A stretch of 10,944 nt of DNA from CBDUBS01 sp965365445 (GTDB lineage: Bacteria; Bacteroidota; Rhodothermia; Rhodothermales; DASSAV01): NCBI GenBank assembly GCA_965365445.1, contig CBDUBS010000116.1:1-10944 (forward strand), written 5' to 3'. Shown here piece after piece: positions 1 to 7,240 of the stretch. Each line of letters begins with the position of its first letter. Position 1 is the first letter of the stretch. The notes beneath the pieces are model-generated. The model was not told where the DNA came from. It did no database searches and saw only the letters and a list, made by a program, of their open reading frames with translations. A program made the translations under genes and the position numbers.

Positions 1-9
1 TCCCCGGAA

Positions 10-480
10 GTGGCCCGCCGGGTGCAAGCCGATATCCCTGATGAGGACGAGTATATGGGCCCGGCCGCGGCCCTCGTCGGGTCGTCTGCCGTCGAGGCTT
101 CCGCCGAAATTACCGGCGACGATGCATTGTATGCCCTCGAAGATGACGACGGGGTCGAGCACGACCGGATTGAATCCGGACAGATCCTGGGCCTGGCGCT
201 GGGCATTCTTGCGGTGCTGGTCGTGGCCATTCTGGTCGTCATCCAGTGGACGAGCCTCCGCACGCAAAATGTACTTTCGTCGGTTTCGGGAACGTCCGGC
301 TATCCCGAACTCAGAGAAAACCGGGCTCGCGCGGCCGAATTACTCTCGGGCTACGGCGTAGCCGAGGAGGGCGCCTATCGCATCCCTATCGATCGGGCCA
401 TGGAACTGATAGTAACCGAATCGTACCACAAGGAACAGCCGTCCGGGAGGTCGGAACTTCCCTCTGAAGGTCGGGATTAG
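10..480 (+). CDS. Small single-span membrane protein of the ACIII-cytochrome oxidase cluster
   Basis: Read from the GTG at 10 this encodes 156 residues, but the frame is open to the left edge, so the true start may lie outside the window. An in-frame ATG at 55 would give 141 residues. The first ~55 residues are acidic, one hydrophobic helix spans about 58-80, and a ~75-residue soluble tail follows. The tail holds YPELRENRARAAELL (98-112) and then YRIPIDRAMELIV (123-135). From memory, this pairing is typical of small membrane proteins encoded beside SCO and cytochrome oxidase genes in ACIII clusters. No heme motif, metal site or catalytic residues are visible. It ends 41 bp before the SCO gene on the same strand, so co-transcription is likely. 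A role as an accessory subunit or assembly factor of the ACIII/caa3 supercomplex is inferred from context; it could also correspond to a small ACIII subunit. It is a real gene with fair certainty, but its exact function is unknown. Confidence 0.7.
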   Translation: MARRVQADIPDEDEYMGPAAALVGSSAVEASAEITGDDALYALEDDDGVEHDRIESGQILGLALGILAVLVVAILVVIQWTSLRTQNVLSSVSGTSGYPELRENRARAAELLSGYGVAEEGAYRIPIDRAMELIVTESYHKEQPSGRSELPSEGRD

Positions 481-521
481 ACACCGCATCAAACGTCTGG
501 GTAGTGACGCAACGCAAGAAC

Positions 522-1364
522 ATGCCTCGGGTTGGTACGTGGATCGCACGCCTGGCCGTGCTGGCCGTGTTGTGTCTGGCTCCCGGAAAAAGCCTGGCGC
601 AACCCAGCGGGCAGGTGCTGGACGCTTTCCAGGGAGTCGGGGTGGAGGAGCATCTCGGCGAACCTGTTCCGTTGGACGTCCGTTTCCGGGACGAGCACAA
701 CCAGGACGTGTCGCTGGGTGATTATTTCAGCGACGGCAAACCCGTTCTCCTGAATCTGGTGTACCACAACTGCCCGATGTTGTGCAACCTCATCCTGGAC
801 GGACTGACGGCTACACTGAAGGAAATGGACTGGGCGCCGGGCAATCAGTTTGAGATCGTGACCGTCAGCTTCTCTCCTATCGAAGGGCCGGATGTGGCGG
901 CCCGGCAGAAGCAGCGCTACATCGATCTGCTCGGCAAACCGGAAGCGGCCGCCGGCTGGCATTTCCTTACCGGTACGGAGGCCTCCATTCAGCGGCTGGC
1001 CCGGTCGGTCGGGTTTCAGTTCAAATGGGTGGAAGCACAGCAGGAGTACGCCCATCCGGCGGTGCTGGTGTTCGTCAGCGGGGAGGGCATCATCAGCCGG
1101 TATCTGTACGGACTCGAATATCCGCCCCGGAGCGTCCGGAGCGCCCTGGTAGAGGCGTCGGAAGGCAAGGTCGGCAACCCGGTGGATCAGTTGATCCTGT
1201 ATTGCTTTCCATACGATCCGGACGCCAACTCCTACGTTCCGCACGCCATGAACATCATGAAGGTGGGCGGTGTGCTGACGCTGGTTCTGGTTGGCGGATT
1301 TTTACTTGTATTCTGGCGGAGAGAAGGTCGATCCGTCAGGGAAGCGACCGAGATGAACGCCTGA
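522..1364 (+). CDS. SCO1/SenC-family copper chaperone for cytochrome oxidase CuA assembly
   Basis: This encodes a thioredoxin-fold SCO protein of 280 residues from the ATG at 522; an upstream in-frame GTG at 504 is possible. Residues 1-27 form a signal peptide (basic start, hydrophobic stretch, cleavage near SLA-QP). The copper-binding CxxxC is in YHNCPMLC (Cys84 and Cys88), and the conserved distal His178 is in EYAHPAVLVF. These three residues are the known Cu ligands of the family, which delivers copper or reducing equivalents to the CuA centre of subunit II. A C-terminal block, LILYCFPYDPDANSY, precedes a membrane helix at about 250-266. The anchor is therefore at the C-terminus instead of the usual N-terminal helix or lipid anchor. 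Placement directly ahead of coxB matches its job. No obvious ribosome-binding site is seen. The family assignment is firm; the start codon is less certain. Confidence 0.92.
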   Translation: MPRVGTWIARLAVLAVLCLAPGKSLAQPSGQVLDAFQGVGVEEHLGEPVPLDVRFRDEHNQDVSLGDYFSDGKPVLLNLVYHNCPMLCNLILDGLTATLKEMDWAPGNQFEIVTVSFSPIEGPDVAARQKQRYIDLLGKPEAAAGWHFLTGTEASIQRLARSVGFQFKWVEAQQEYAHPAVLVFVSGEGIISRYLYGLEYPPRSVRSALVEASEGKVGNPVDQLILYCFPYDPDANSYVPHAMNIMKVGGVLTLVLVGGFLLVFWRREGRSVREATEMNA

Positions 1365-1469
1365 GCCCTCGAACGGGCGCAGCCTGCTTGCTGCAAGGCC
1401 GCCCGATTTACGTTCAACACACGCCGGCTTTGCCGTCGGCATCGACCTGGATCTGACGATACATACGTT

Positions 1470-2405
1470 ATGGGAGAAAATGGCAATGTCTGGTTGCCGG
1501 AAGGGGCATCCACACTGGCGCCCTCCATCGACAGCCTGTTTTACTTCGTCCTCATCGTAAGCACCATCCTGTTTGTCGGAGTGGTGGCGGCGATGGCTTA
1601 CTTTGCCATACGCTATCGGCGGCGGAACGCATCCGACATCCCGAGCCCGGTGCACGAAAGCCGCCTGCTCGAAATCTCCTGGGTGGTCATCCCGACCATC
1701 CTCGTGCTGATCGTGTTCAGCTGGGGGTTCCGCCTGTATGTGGAACAGGGGGTGGCCCCACCCGATTCCTACAAAATCCAGGTGCAGGCCAAGCAGTGGC
1801 TCTGGGAGTTCGAGTATCCGAACGGCGCAAAGGCGGTCAACGAGTTGCGGGTGCCCGTGGATCGCCCCGTGCAGCTGACTATGAGCAGCGCGGACGTCAT
1901 CCACAGCCTGTTCATCCCGTCCTTCCGCGTCAAGTACGACGTGCTCCCGAATCGGTATACGTCGGTATGGTTTCAGGCTACCAAAACGGGCGAGTACGAC
2001 CTGTTCTGCACGGAATATTGCGGCACGCAGCACTCCGGGATGCTGGCGAAGGTAATCGTCCTGACGCAGGATGCATTCAACGAGTGGCTGAAAACGGGCG
2101 GCGGCAACTTCGAGGACATGCCTCTGCCCGAATACGGAGCGCTGCTCTACGAGCAGCAGGCCTGCGTAACCTGCCACAGTGTGGATGGAACGCCGAAGGT
2201 CGGCCCGACATTCAAAGGGTTGTTCGGGAAAAACGAGCAGACGGAAAGCGGCAGCATTACGGCGGACGAAAACTACATTCGGGAATCGATCATCGAACCG
2301 CAGGCCCATATCGTGGCCGGGTATCCGCCCGTCATGCCGAGTTACGCCTCCTTGGACGAACGTCAGGTGTCGGCGCTCATCGCGTTCATCCAGGAGCAAC
2401 AGTAA
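1470..2405 (+). CDS. coxB: Cytochrome c oxidase subunit II with fused cytochrome c domain (caa3 type)
   Basis: This 311-residue protein accepts electrons and passes them through CuA to subunit I. Two membrane helices lie at about 22-48 and 70-90. The cupredoxin domain begins with the aromatic patch QWLWEFEYPNG (Trp110, Trp112), which in this family lies on the electron entry path. The CuA ligands are His145 (DVIHS), then Cys180, Glu182, Cys184, His188 and Met191 in CTEYCGTQHSGM. A C-terminal cytochrome c domain (about 220-311) carries CVTCH (Cys232, Cys235, His236) with axial Met289 in PPVMPSY, making it a caa3-type subunit II. No cleavable signal peptide is apparent; the mature N-terminus would be a ~20-residue periplasmic tail. 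The start ATG has no Shine-Dalgarno sequence, but no other start codon exists back to the preceding stop. It lies 105 bp after the SCO gene and 57 bp before coxA. Confidence 0.97.
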   Translation: MGENGNVWLPEGASTLAPSIDSLFYFVLIVSTILFVGVVAAMAYFAIRYRRRNASDIPSPVHESRLLEISWVVIPTILVLIVFSWGFRLYVEQGVAPPDSYKIQVQAKQWLWEFEYPNGAKAVNELRVPVDRPVQLTMSSADVIHSLFIPSFRVKYDVLPNRYTSVWFQATKTGEYDLFCTEYCGTQHSGMLAKVIVLTQDAFNEWLKTGGGNFEDMPLPEYGALLYEQQACVTCHSVDGTPKVGPTFKGLFGKNEQTESGSITADENYIRESIIEPQAHIVAGYPPVMPSYASLDERQVSALIAFIQEQQ

Positions 2406-2462
2406 TCATTCGATTTCGGCGTTACGGGCGGCTCCCGGTTGCCGAAACGGAGTAAGACCACC

Positions 2463-4178
2463 ATGCTGGAAACCAGAAATCCCTCCTTGGGCGCTGCCGT
2501 ACGAACCGCCCCTCCCGCGCAGGTTCAGGTCAACTACCTGAACCATGATACGTCCATCCGGTCGTGGCTATTCACCCTGGACCACAAGCGGATCGGGGTG
2601 ATGTACGCCGTGACGCTGGCCCTCGTGTTTCTGATCGCGGGTGTGCTGGCGCTGCTCGTGCGTACGGAGCTTGCCGCGCCCGGCGAAACCATCATGGACC
2701 CGGACGCCTATAACCAGATCTTCACCATGCACGGGGTGCTGATGGTGTTTGCCTTTCTGGTGCCTTCCGTGCCGGCCATCCTGGGCAACTTCATCCTGCC
2801 GATGCACCTCGGCGCGAAGGACGTCGCGTTTCCGCGCCTGAACCTGGCCAGTTACTACGTGTATATCGCCGGGGCCATCCTGATCATCGTGGCGCTTCTG
2901 GTAAGCAAGGTGGATACGGGGTGGACGTTCTACACCCCGTATTCGTCGCGCGATGCGGGCGCTTCGGTGTTTTTCATGACCATGGCCGTGTTCGTGGCCG
3001 GGTTCTCGTCCATCTTCACGGGCATCAACTTCATCGTGACGGTGCACAAGATGCGGGCGCCGGGCCTCACCTGGAACCGGCTGCCGCTGTTCGTATGGGG
3101 CCTTTACGCCACCAGCATCGTGCAGGTGCTGGCTACGCCTGTGCTGGGCATTACAATGCTGCTGCTCTTTCTGGAAAAAGCGTTGCGCATCGGCATCTTC
3201 GATCCGGCCCTCGGCGGCGACCCGGTTCTGTTTCAGCACTTTTTCTGGTTCTACTCCCACCCGGCCGTGTACATCATGATTTTGCCGGGCTTCGGCATCA
3301 TCTCGGAACTGATGGCGACGTTTTCGCGGCAACGCATCTTCGGCTACCGGGCCATTGCACTGTCTTCGGTCGCCATTGCGTTATTGGGCTTCTTCGTGTG
3401 GGGGCACCACATGTTCGTGTCAGGACAGTCGGCCATATCGGGCATCCTGTTTTCGCTCATCACGTTCCTGATCGGCATCCCGTCGGGCATCAAGGTGTTC
3501 AACTGGATCGCGACGATGTATAAGGGGTCCATCTGGATGCAGACGCCGATGATCTACGCGCTCAGTTTCCTGTTCCAGTTTACCATCGGCGGGCTTACGG
3601 GCATCGCCGTCGGGGTGCTGGCCCTGGACGTGCACTTGCACGACACCTACTTCGTGGTGGCCCATTTCCACTACGTCATGGTTGGGGGCATGTTCATGGC
3701 CTTGCTGGGGGGGCTGCACTACTGGTGGCCCAAGATTACCGGCAAAATGTACTCCGAGGTCATGGGCCGGATTTCGGCAGTCACGGTGTTTATCGGGTTC
3801 AACCTGACGTTCTTCCCGCAATTTATCCTGGGCACGAAAGGAATGCCGCGCCGGTATGCGGATTACCTGCCCCAGTATGAGCCGTTGCATCTGCTCTCCA
3901 CGATAGGGTCCTACGTACTGGGCATCGGGCTGTTCATGGTGGCGGGCTACCTGCTTCATTCGCTCGCCAGAGGGCGGTGCGCCCCCTCGAACCCCTGGGG
4001 CGCGGCCACCCTGGAGTGGACGAATGCCACCTCGCCGCCGGCCCCGCATAACTTTACGCACACGCCCATCGTTACGCACGGCCCGTACGATTTTCACTGC
4101 GTCCCGGATCTGGTTGGAGGAGACGGGGCGGGCGATGGCAGCGTGAGGCAAACGGCTTCCGTCTCCGGCGCTTCGTAA
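2463..4178 (+). CDS. coxA: Cytochrome c oxidase subunit I, A2-type heme-copper oxygen reductase
   Basis: This is the catalytic, proton-pumping subunit, 571 residues, with about 12 membrane helices. Heme a ligands are His90 (TMHGVLM) and His403, and the heme a3 ligand is His401 (AHFHYV). CuB ligands are His266, His315 and His316, and Tyr270 is the expected cross-linked tyrosine (HPAVY). Asp120 (GAKDVAFPRLN) marks the D-channel entrance, and Lys344 (SGIKVFNW) marks the K channel. The sequence before the CuB His reads FYSHPAVY: Tyr264-Ser265 precede His266 and Ala replaces the usual Glu of HPEVY. This is the A2 (YSHP) signature described for Rhodothermus marinus caa3. The ATG at 2463 is preferred over an upstream TTG at 2439 because GGAG lies about 10 bp before it and residues from there fit the family. 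The C-terminus extends ~28 residues past the usual PYDF end. It sits between coxB and coxC in the same operon. Confidence 0.98.
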   Translation: MLETRNPSLGAAVRTAPPAQVQVNYLNHDTSIRSWLFTLDHKRIGVMYAVTLALVFLIAGVLALLVRTELAAPGETIMDPDAYNQIFTMHGVLMVFAFLVPSVPAILGNFILPMHLGAKDVAFPRLNLASYYVYIAGAILIIVALLVSKVDTGWTFYTPYSSRDAGASVFFMTMAVFVAGFSSIFTGINFIVTVHKMRAPGLTWNRLPLFVWGLYATSIVQVLATPVLGITMLLLFLEKALRIGIFDPALGGDPVLFQHFFWFYSHPAVYIMILPGFGIISELMATFSRQRIFGYRAIALSSVAIALLGFFVWGHHMFVSGQSAISGILFSLITFLIGIPSGIKVFNWIATMYKGSIWMQTPMIYALSFLFQFTIGGLTGIAVGVLALDVHLHDTYFVVAHFHYVMVGGMFMALLGGLHYWWPKITGKMYSEVMGRISAVTVFIGFNLTFFPQFILGTKGMPRRYADYLPQYEPLHLLSTIGSYVLGIGLFMVAGYLLHSLARGRCAPSNPWGAATLEWTNATSPPAPHNFTHTPIVTHGPYDFHCVPDLVGGDGAGDGSVRQTASVSGAS

Positions 4179-4232
4179 AGCGGACGACGCCTCCCTTCCG
4201 ATCCTTTTAACAGATCGCGTTACCACGGCAGT

Positions 4233-4925
4233 ATGGCAACCCTGACCCCTACGACGGTTTCAGAAGCGCACCACGCTTCTACCCACGCGCCGCACCTTCA
4301 GCATCACTTCGTGTCGTCCGAGCAGCAGTTCGATGCGGCCAAGCTGGGGATGTGGTTGTTCTTGATCACGGAAATCCTGCTGTTCAGCGGGATGTTCGTG
4401 GCCTATGCCGTTTACCGCGTCTGGCATCCGGAAGTATTTTCGCAGGCCAGCGAGCTGCTCAACCCGGTCATGGGGGGCATCAACACCATTGTGCTGCTCA
4501 CATCCTCCTTCACGGTCGCCATGAGCATCCACTTTGCGCAGACCGACGACCGGAGACGGCTGTTCCGATACCTCGTCATGACGCTGCTTCTGGCCGGGGT
4601 TTTTCTGGTCATCAAGTATTTCGAGTATTCCTCAAAGTTCGAGCACGGCATCTTCCCGGGAGTGCATTTCGAGCCGCATGAAGGGTACGGAAAGTACAAT
4701 GTGCCCTACGCCGCCCAGTTTTTCAGCATTTACTTCGTCATGACGGGCATACATGGGGTGCACGTCCTGATCGGCATGGCCGTCATCGGGTGGATGGCTT
4801 TCAGAGCCCGCCGGGGTGACTTCAGCAGCGCGTGGTACACACCGGTGGAACTGACCGGCTTGTACTGGCACCTGGTCGATATCATCTGGATCTTCCTGTT
4901 TCCGCTCCTTTACCTCATCCATTGA
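4233..4925 (+). CDS. coxC: Cytochrome c oxidase subunit III
   Basis: This 230-residue polytopic membrane protein has no redox centre. In this family it stabilises subunit I and helps sustain proton uptake. After a His-rich ~33-residue N-terminal tail (HH pairs at 13-14 and 24-25), about five helices follow. Family hallmarks visible are KLGMWLFLITEILLFSGMF (37-55, with the conserved Glu47), LIKYFEY-like VIKYFEY (126-132), TGIHGVHVLIG (171-181) and YWHLVDIIWIFLFPLLYL (211-228). The five-helix length matches the shorter bacterial form instead of the seven-helix mitochondrial type. No Shine-Dalgarno sequence precedes the ATG. It follows coxA by 54 bp and precedes the subunit IV gene by 50 bp. The assignment is secure. 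Confidence 0.96.
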   Translation: MATLTPTTVSEAHHASTHAPHLQHHFVSSEQQFDAAKLGMWLFLITEILLFSGMFVAYAVYRVWHPEVFSQASELLNPVMGGINTIVLLTSSFTVAMSIHFAQTDDRRRLFRYLVMTLLLAGVFLVIKYFEYSSKFEHGIFPGVHFEPHEGYGKYNVPYAAQFFSIYFVMTGIHGVHVLIGMAVIGWMAFRARRGDFSSAWYTPVELTGLYWHLVDIIWIFLFPLLYLIH

Positions 4926-4975
4926 TCGCGTCCTCCCGGAGGACTCGTAATAATTCGTAGAACAGGCTATACGAC

Positions 4976-5461
4976 ATGACGCATACGGCAAGCAGCGCCG
5001 AGAAGCACGGGCATCACGTCATCCCGACGAAAATCCTGCTGCGCGTTTTCCTGACGCTCGTAGCGCTGACTGTAATAACGGTGGCGGCCGCCATGGTCGA
5101 TCTCGGCTTCCTGAACGTGCCGGTAGCCCTCGGAATCGCGGCGGTCAAGGCGGCGCTCGTCGTGATGATCTTCATGGCGCTGAAATACGACACGCCGACC
5201 AACGTGCTGGTGTTTGCGGTAGGGTCGATCTTTGTCGTCATATTCCTGACGTTTACCCTGTTCGATACGGCGTTCCGGGGAGACCTCGGCAACGTCGATC
5301 CGTTTACCATACAGGACCGCCAGCGGCTGGAGCAACAGGCCCGTGAGGCGCATCCGGAGTTGTTCGGAGGAGCGGCGGCCGTGGCGGATACCCCCATGAC
5401 GGCCGATTCCACCGCCGCCGCAGCGGCCGATACGTCGGCGGCCGCGCAGCCGGCTCCCTGA
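4976..5461 (+). CDS. Cytochrome c oxidase subunit IV family protein (COX4_pro-like)
   Basis: This 161-residue protein has three membrane helices at about 20-40, 48-69 and 76-98. The second ends in KAALVVMIFMALKYD, the recognisable motif of the prokaryotic subunit IV family, although the common His in this motif (often FMHLKY) is Ala here. After the membrane part, the chain has a charged helix (IQDRQRLEQQAREAHPELF, 112-130) and an Ala/Thr-rich, probably disordered tail (131-161) that adds ~60 residues beyond the usual ~100-residue family length. The protein is presumed to be a structural accessory subunit of the oxidase. It lies 50 bp after coxC in the same direction and looks like the last recognisable oxidase gene. 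Family membership is fairly certain; the function of the tail is unknown. Confidence 0.88.
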   Translation: MTHTASSAEKHGHHVIPTKILLRVFLTLVALTVITVAAAMVDLGFLNVPVALGIAAVKAALVVMIFMALKYDTPTNVLVFAVGSIFVVIFLTFTLFDTAFRGDLGNVDPFTIQDRQRLEQQAREAHPELFGGAAAVADTPMTADSTAAAAADTSAAAQPAP

Positions 5462-5496
5462 CACGGGCGGCTTTCCGCTCCTTACCATGAGGCCGT

Positions 5497-5736
5497 ATGG
5501 GCTGGGCGGTTTTTATCCTGACGTTTCCCCTGCTTTTCTTTATCGCCACCTGGGTCCTGGTGGCGGCCGTCCATCGGGTATATCAGAGGCTGCGAAAGTC
5601 CCCTGAATGTGCCCGGCCGGGTATAGCCGTTGCATCGGATATCCGGCTGGCCCGGCGGCTACGGGCCGCCACGGAACAGGCCGTCATGTATCCTGTGAGC
5701 CGTCAGACCGAACGGTTATGGCTGCGCCGCAACTGA
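5497..5736 (+). CDS. Small single-span membrane protein, unrecognised
   Basis: A 79-residue reading frame starts at ATG 5497 with GAGG about 4-5 bp upstream, a passable Shine-Dalgarno sequence in a region where few are seen. Residues 3-25 form a strongly hydrophobic helix (WAVFILTFPLLFFIATWVLV), followed by a basic segment (HRVYQRLRK) that would keep the C-terminus in the cytoplasm. The remaining ~45 residues are basic and unremarkable. It begins 35 bp after the subunit IV gene and points the same way, so it may be the tail of the oxidase operon. Small one-helix proteins are common in oxidase clusters, but I do not recognise this one. It could also be a chance open frame, since this GC-rich DNA supports many. 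Codon choice and the hydrophobic helix favour a real gene only moderately. Confidence 0.5.
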   Translation: MGWAVFILTFPLLFFIATWVLVAAVHRVYQRLRKSPECARPGIAVASDIRLARRLRAATEQAVMYPVSRQTERLWLRRN

Positions 5737-5834
5737 CCTACCGGCCCGCAGATCAGGAGAGCGCTTCGTATATTGCTTCCGGCCTGATTGTCCGTATCCG
5801 ATTTCCCCTATGGCACGCAGTGTCTCCCGGTAGT

Positions 5835-6791
5835 ATGAAAGTCACCGAGTTTCTCGAAAGGGCAACCGAGCCCCTCATTTCCTACGAAATCATACCGCCG
5901 GCGCGGGGCGGATCGATCAGGCAGATTTTTTCCATCGTAGAAGAACTGCTGCCGTTCGAACCTCCCTTCATCGACGTTACGAGCCACTCGGCGCAGGTGT
6001 ACTACGAGGAGATGCCGGACGGCAACCTGCGGCGGCATACGAAGCGCAAGCGGCCCGGGACGATCGGGCTGTGCGCGGCCATCAAGGGGCGGTACGGCAT
6101 CGAGGCCGTTCCGCATTTGCTGTGCAGCGGCTTTACGCGCGAAGAAACCGAGGACGCCCTGATCGAGCTCAATTACCTGGGCCTGCAAAACGTCATGGCG
6201 CTGCGAGGGGACGACGGGGAGTACAAAAAGCCGATTCCCCCCGACCGCTCGAGAAATCAGTACGCCGTTCAACTGGTCGAGCAGATCGTCCGCATGAACG
6301 CCGGGCACTATCTGGAGGAACTCATCGACGCCGAGGCGACGAACTTCTGTGTAGGCGTGGCAGGGTACCCGGAGAAACATTTCGAAGCGCCCAACCTGAC
6401 CTGGGATCTGCTGCACCTCAAACAGAAGGTGGATGCCGGTGCGGAATACGTCGTCACCCAGATGCTGTTCGACAATGCAAGCTACTTTCGCTTCGTCGAT
6501 CGGTGCCGGGAGCTGGGGATCACGGTTCCGATTATCCCCGGCCTGAAAATACTCACGACAAAAGCGCATCTGCTTACCATGCCGAGGCACTTCCACGTCA
6601 ACATCCCGGAGGCGCTGGCCGCCGAGGTCGAAGCGGCCCGGCCGGAACAGGTCCCGGATATCGGGGTAGAGTGGGCCATCCGGCAAAGCGAGGAGTTGAT
6701 GAGCGCCGGCGTTCCGTGCGTGCATTTCTACATTATGCAAACGGCCACGCACGTGAGACGGGTGGTGGAAGCCCTGCGTAAGATGGCCTAA
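5835..6791 (+). CDS. metF: Methylenetetrahydrofolate reductase (MetF)
   Basis: This 318-residue TIM-barrel flavoenzyme reduces 5,10-methylene-THF to 5-methyl-THF, the methyl donor for methionine synthesis, in the cytoplasm. Near the N-terminus ISYEIIPPARGGS (15-27) carries Glu18, which aligns with the catalytic Glu28 of E. coli MetF. ALRGDDGEY (122-130) contains Asp126, matching FAD-binding Asp120, and VTQMLFDN (207-214) contains Gln209, matching substrate-binding Gln183. VAGYPEKHFEAPN (175-187) is also a family block. There is no C-terminal regulatory domain, as expected for a bacterial enzyme. The frame is open far upstream (to 5607), but residues before Met 5835 do not resemble the family, so this ATG is chosen; no good Shine-Dalgarno sequence precedes it. 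It is separated from the preceding small gene by 98 bp and may have its own promoter, though I see no convincing one. Its stop overlaps the convergent ybeY stop by 4 bp. Confidence 0.96.
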   Translation: MKVTEFLERATEPLISYEIIPPARGGSIRQIFSIVEELLPFEPPFIDVTSHSAQVYYEEMPDGNLRRHTKRKRPGTIGLCAAIKGRYGIEAVPHLLCSGFTREETEDALIELNYLGLQNVMALRGDDGEYKKPIPPDRSRNQYAVQLVEQIVRMNAGHYLEELIDAEATNFCVGVAGYPEKHFEAPNLTWDLLHLKQKVDAGAEYVVTQMLFDNASYFRFVDRCRELGITVPIIPGLKILTTKAHLLTMPRHFHVNIPEALAAEVEAARPEQVPDIGVEWAIRQSEELMSAGVPCVHFYIMQTATHVRRVVEALRKMA

Positions 6792-7240
6792 CGGTTTCCG
6801 CCGACGTTCAGGTAGCGATCTTCCAGGCGGGCCATCTCCTGCTTTCGTTCGGGGGTGTCGTCCTCGTAGCCCGTCAGGTGAAGCAAGCCGTGGATCGCAT
6901 ACCGGAACGCTTCCGTCTGAAAGTCGGATCCGAACTCGGCGCAGCGCTCCTCCGCGGTATCCAGATCCACGTACACCTCGCCCTCGATCACCTCCTCACT
7001 CTCTTCGCCGAGGTCGAACGAGAGCACGTCGGTCGGGTAATCGTGCGACAGATAGGTCCGGTTGAGTTCGTGTACCGTTTCCCGTTGCGTCAGGATCACG
7101 CTCACCCGGTAGGCCTCCCGGGACGCCCCGGCCAGAACGTTCTCCAAAATAAGCCGGAGCGCTTCTTCATCGACCCGGAGGGAAGGATGGTCCGTTTCGA
7201 TGTCGAGGATCCGCTCGTGGGCGGGGCTGTTCGGGATCAT
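6788..7240 (-). CDS. ybeY: Endoribonuclease YbeY (rRNA maturation factor)
   Basis: This 150-residue zinc metalloprotein of the UPF0054 family acts in 16S rRNA 3' end maturation and ribosome quality control. The zinc site HGLLHLTGYEDD holds His117 and His121. The third ligand, His124 in E. coli (HGTLHLLGYDH), is here Asp127 by spacing, a substitution I recall as usual in Bacteroidota (GYKD). The upstream block SHDYPTDVLSFDLGEE (65-80) is also characteristic. The ATG at 7240 overlaps the stop of the upstream 151-residue gene (ATGA), implying translational coupling; a longer in-frame extension upstream of it does not resemble the family. The stop codon overlaps the metF stop tail-to-tail (positions 6788-6791). 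No Shine-Dalgarno sequence is apparent, consistent with coupling. Length is normal for the family. Confidence 0.95.
   Translation of the reverse strand: MIPNSPAHERILDIETDHPSLRVDEEALRLILENVLAGASREAYRVSVILTQRETVHELNRTYLSHDYPTDVLSFDLGEESEEVIEGEVYVDLDTAEERCAEFGSDFQTEAFRYAIHGLLHLTGYEDDTPERKQEMARLEDRYLNVGGNR

Noticed and set aside
489..1244. 251-codon - strand frame opposite the SCO gene
   Set aside because: Shadow of a confidently identified gene; composition is atypical for a protein and no motif is present.
1365..1469. In-frame, stop-free stretch between the SCO stop and the CoxB start, as if a readthrough fusion
   Set aside because: It contains no start codon, its 35-residue translation is Cys/Arg-rich without a signal peptide, and both proteins are complete without it.
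1302..2399. Long - strand open frame of 365 codons opposite coxB
   Set aside because: It lies antisense to a secure CoxB gene, its translation is His/Arg-rich without any domain, and GC-rich coding DNA commonly leaves such frames open.
2568..4226. Two long - strand frames opposite coxA (2568-3332 and 3420-4226)
   Set aside because: Both are His/Arg/Gln-rich mirror translations of membrane helices, a known artefact of antisense frames to transmembrane genes.
4931..4943. Near-palindrome TCCTCCCGGAGGA between coxC and the subunit IV gene
   Set aside because: Short, with too small a loop for a hairpin; it sits ~33 bp before the next start, so it is neither a usable ribosome-binding site nor a convincing operator.
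5607..5834. N-terminal extension of MetF by 76 residues
   Set aside because: The extension overlaps the 79-residue small gene, has no family similarity, and the MetF fold starts right after Met 5835.
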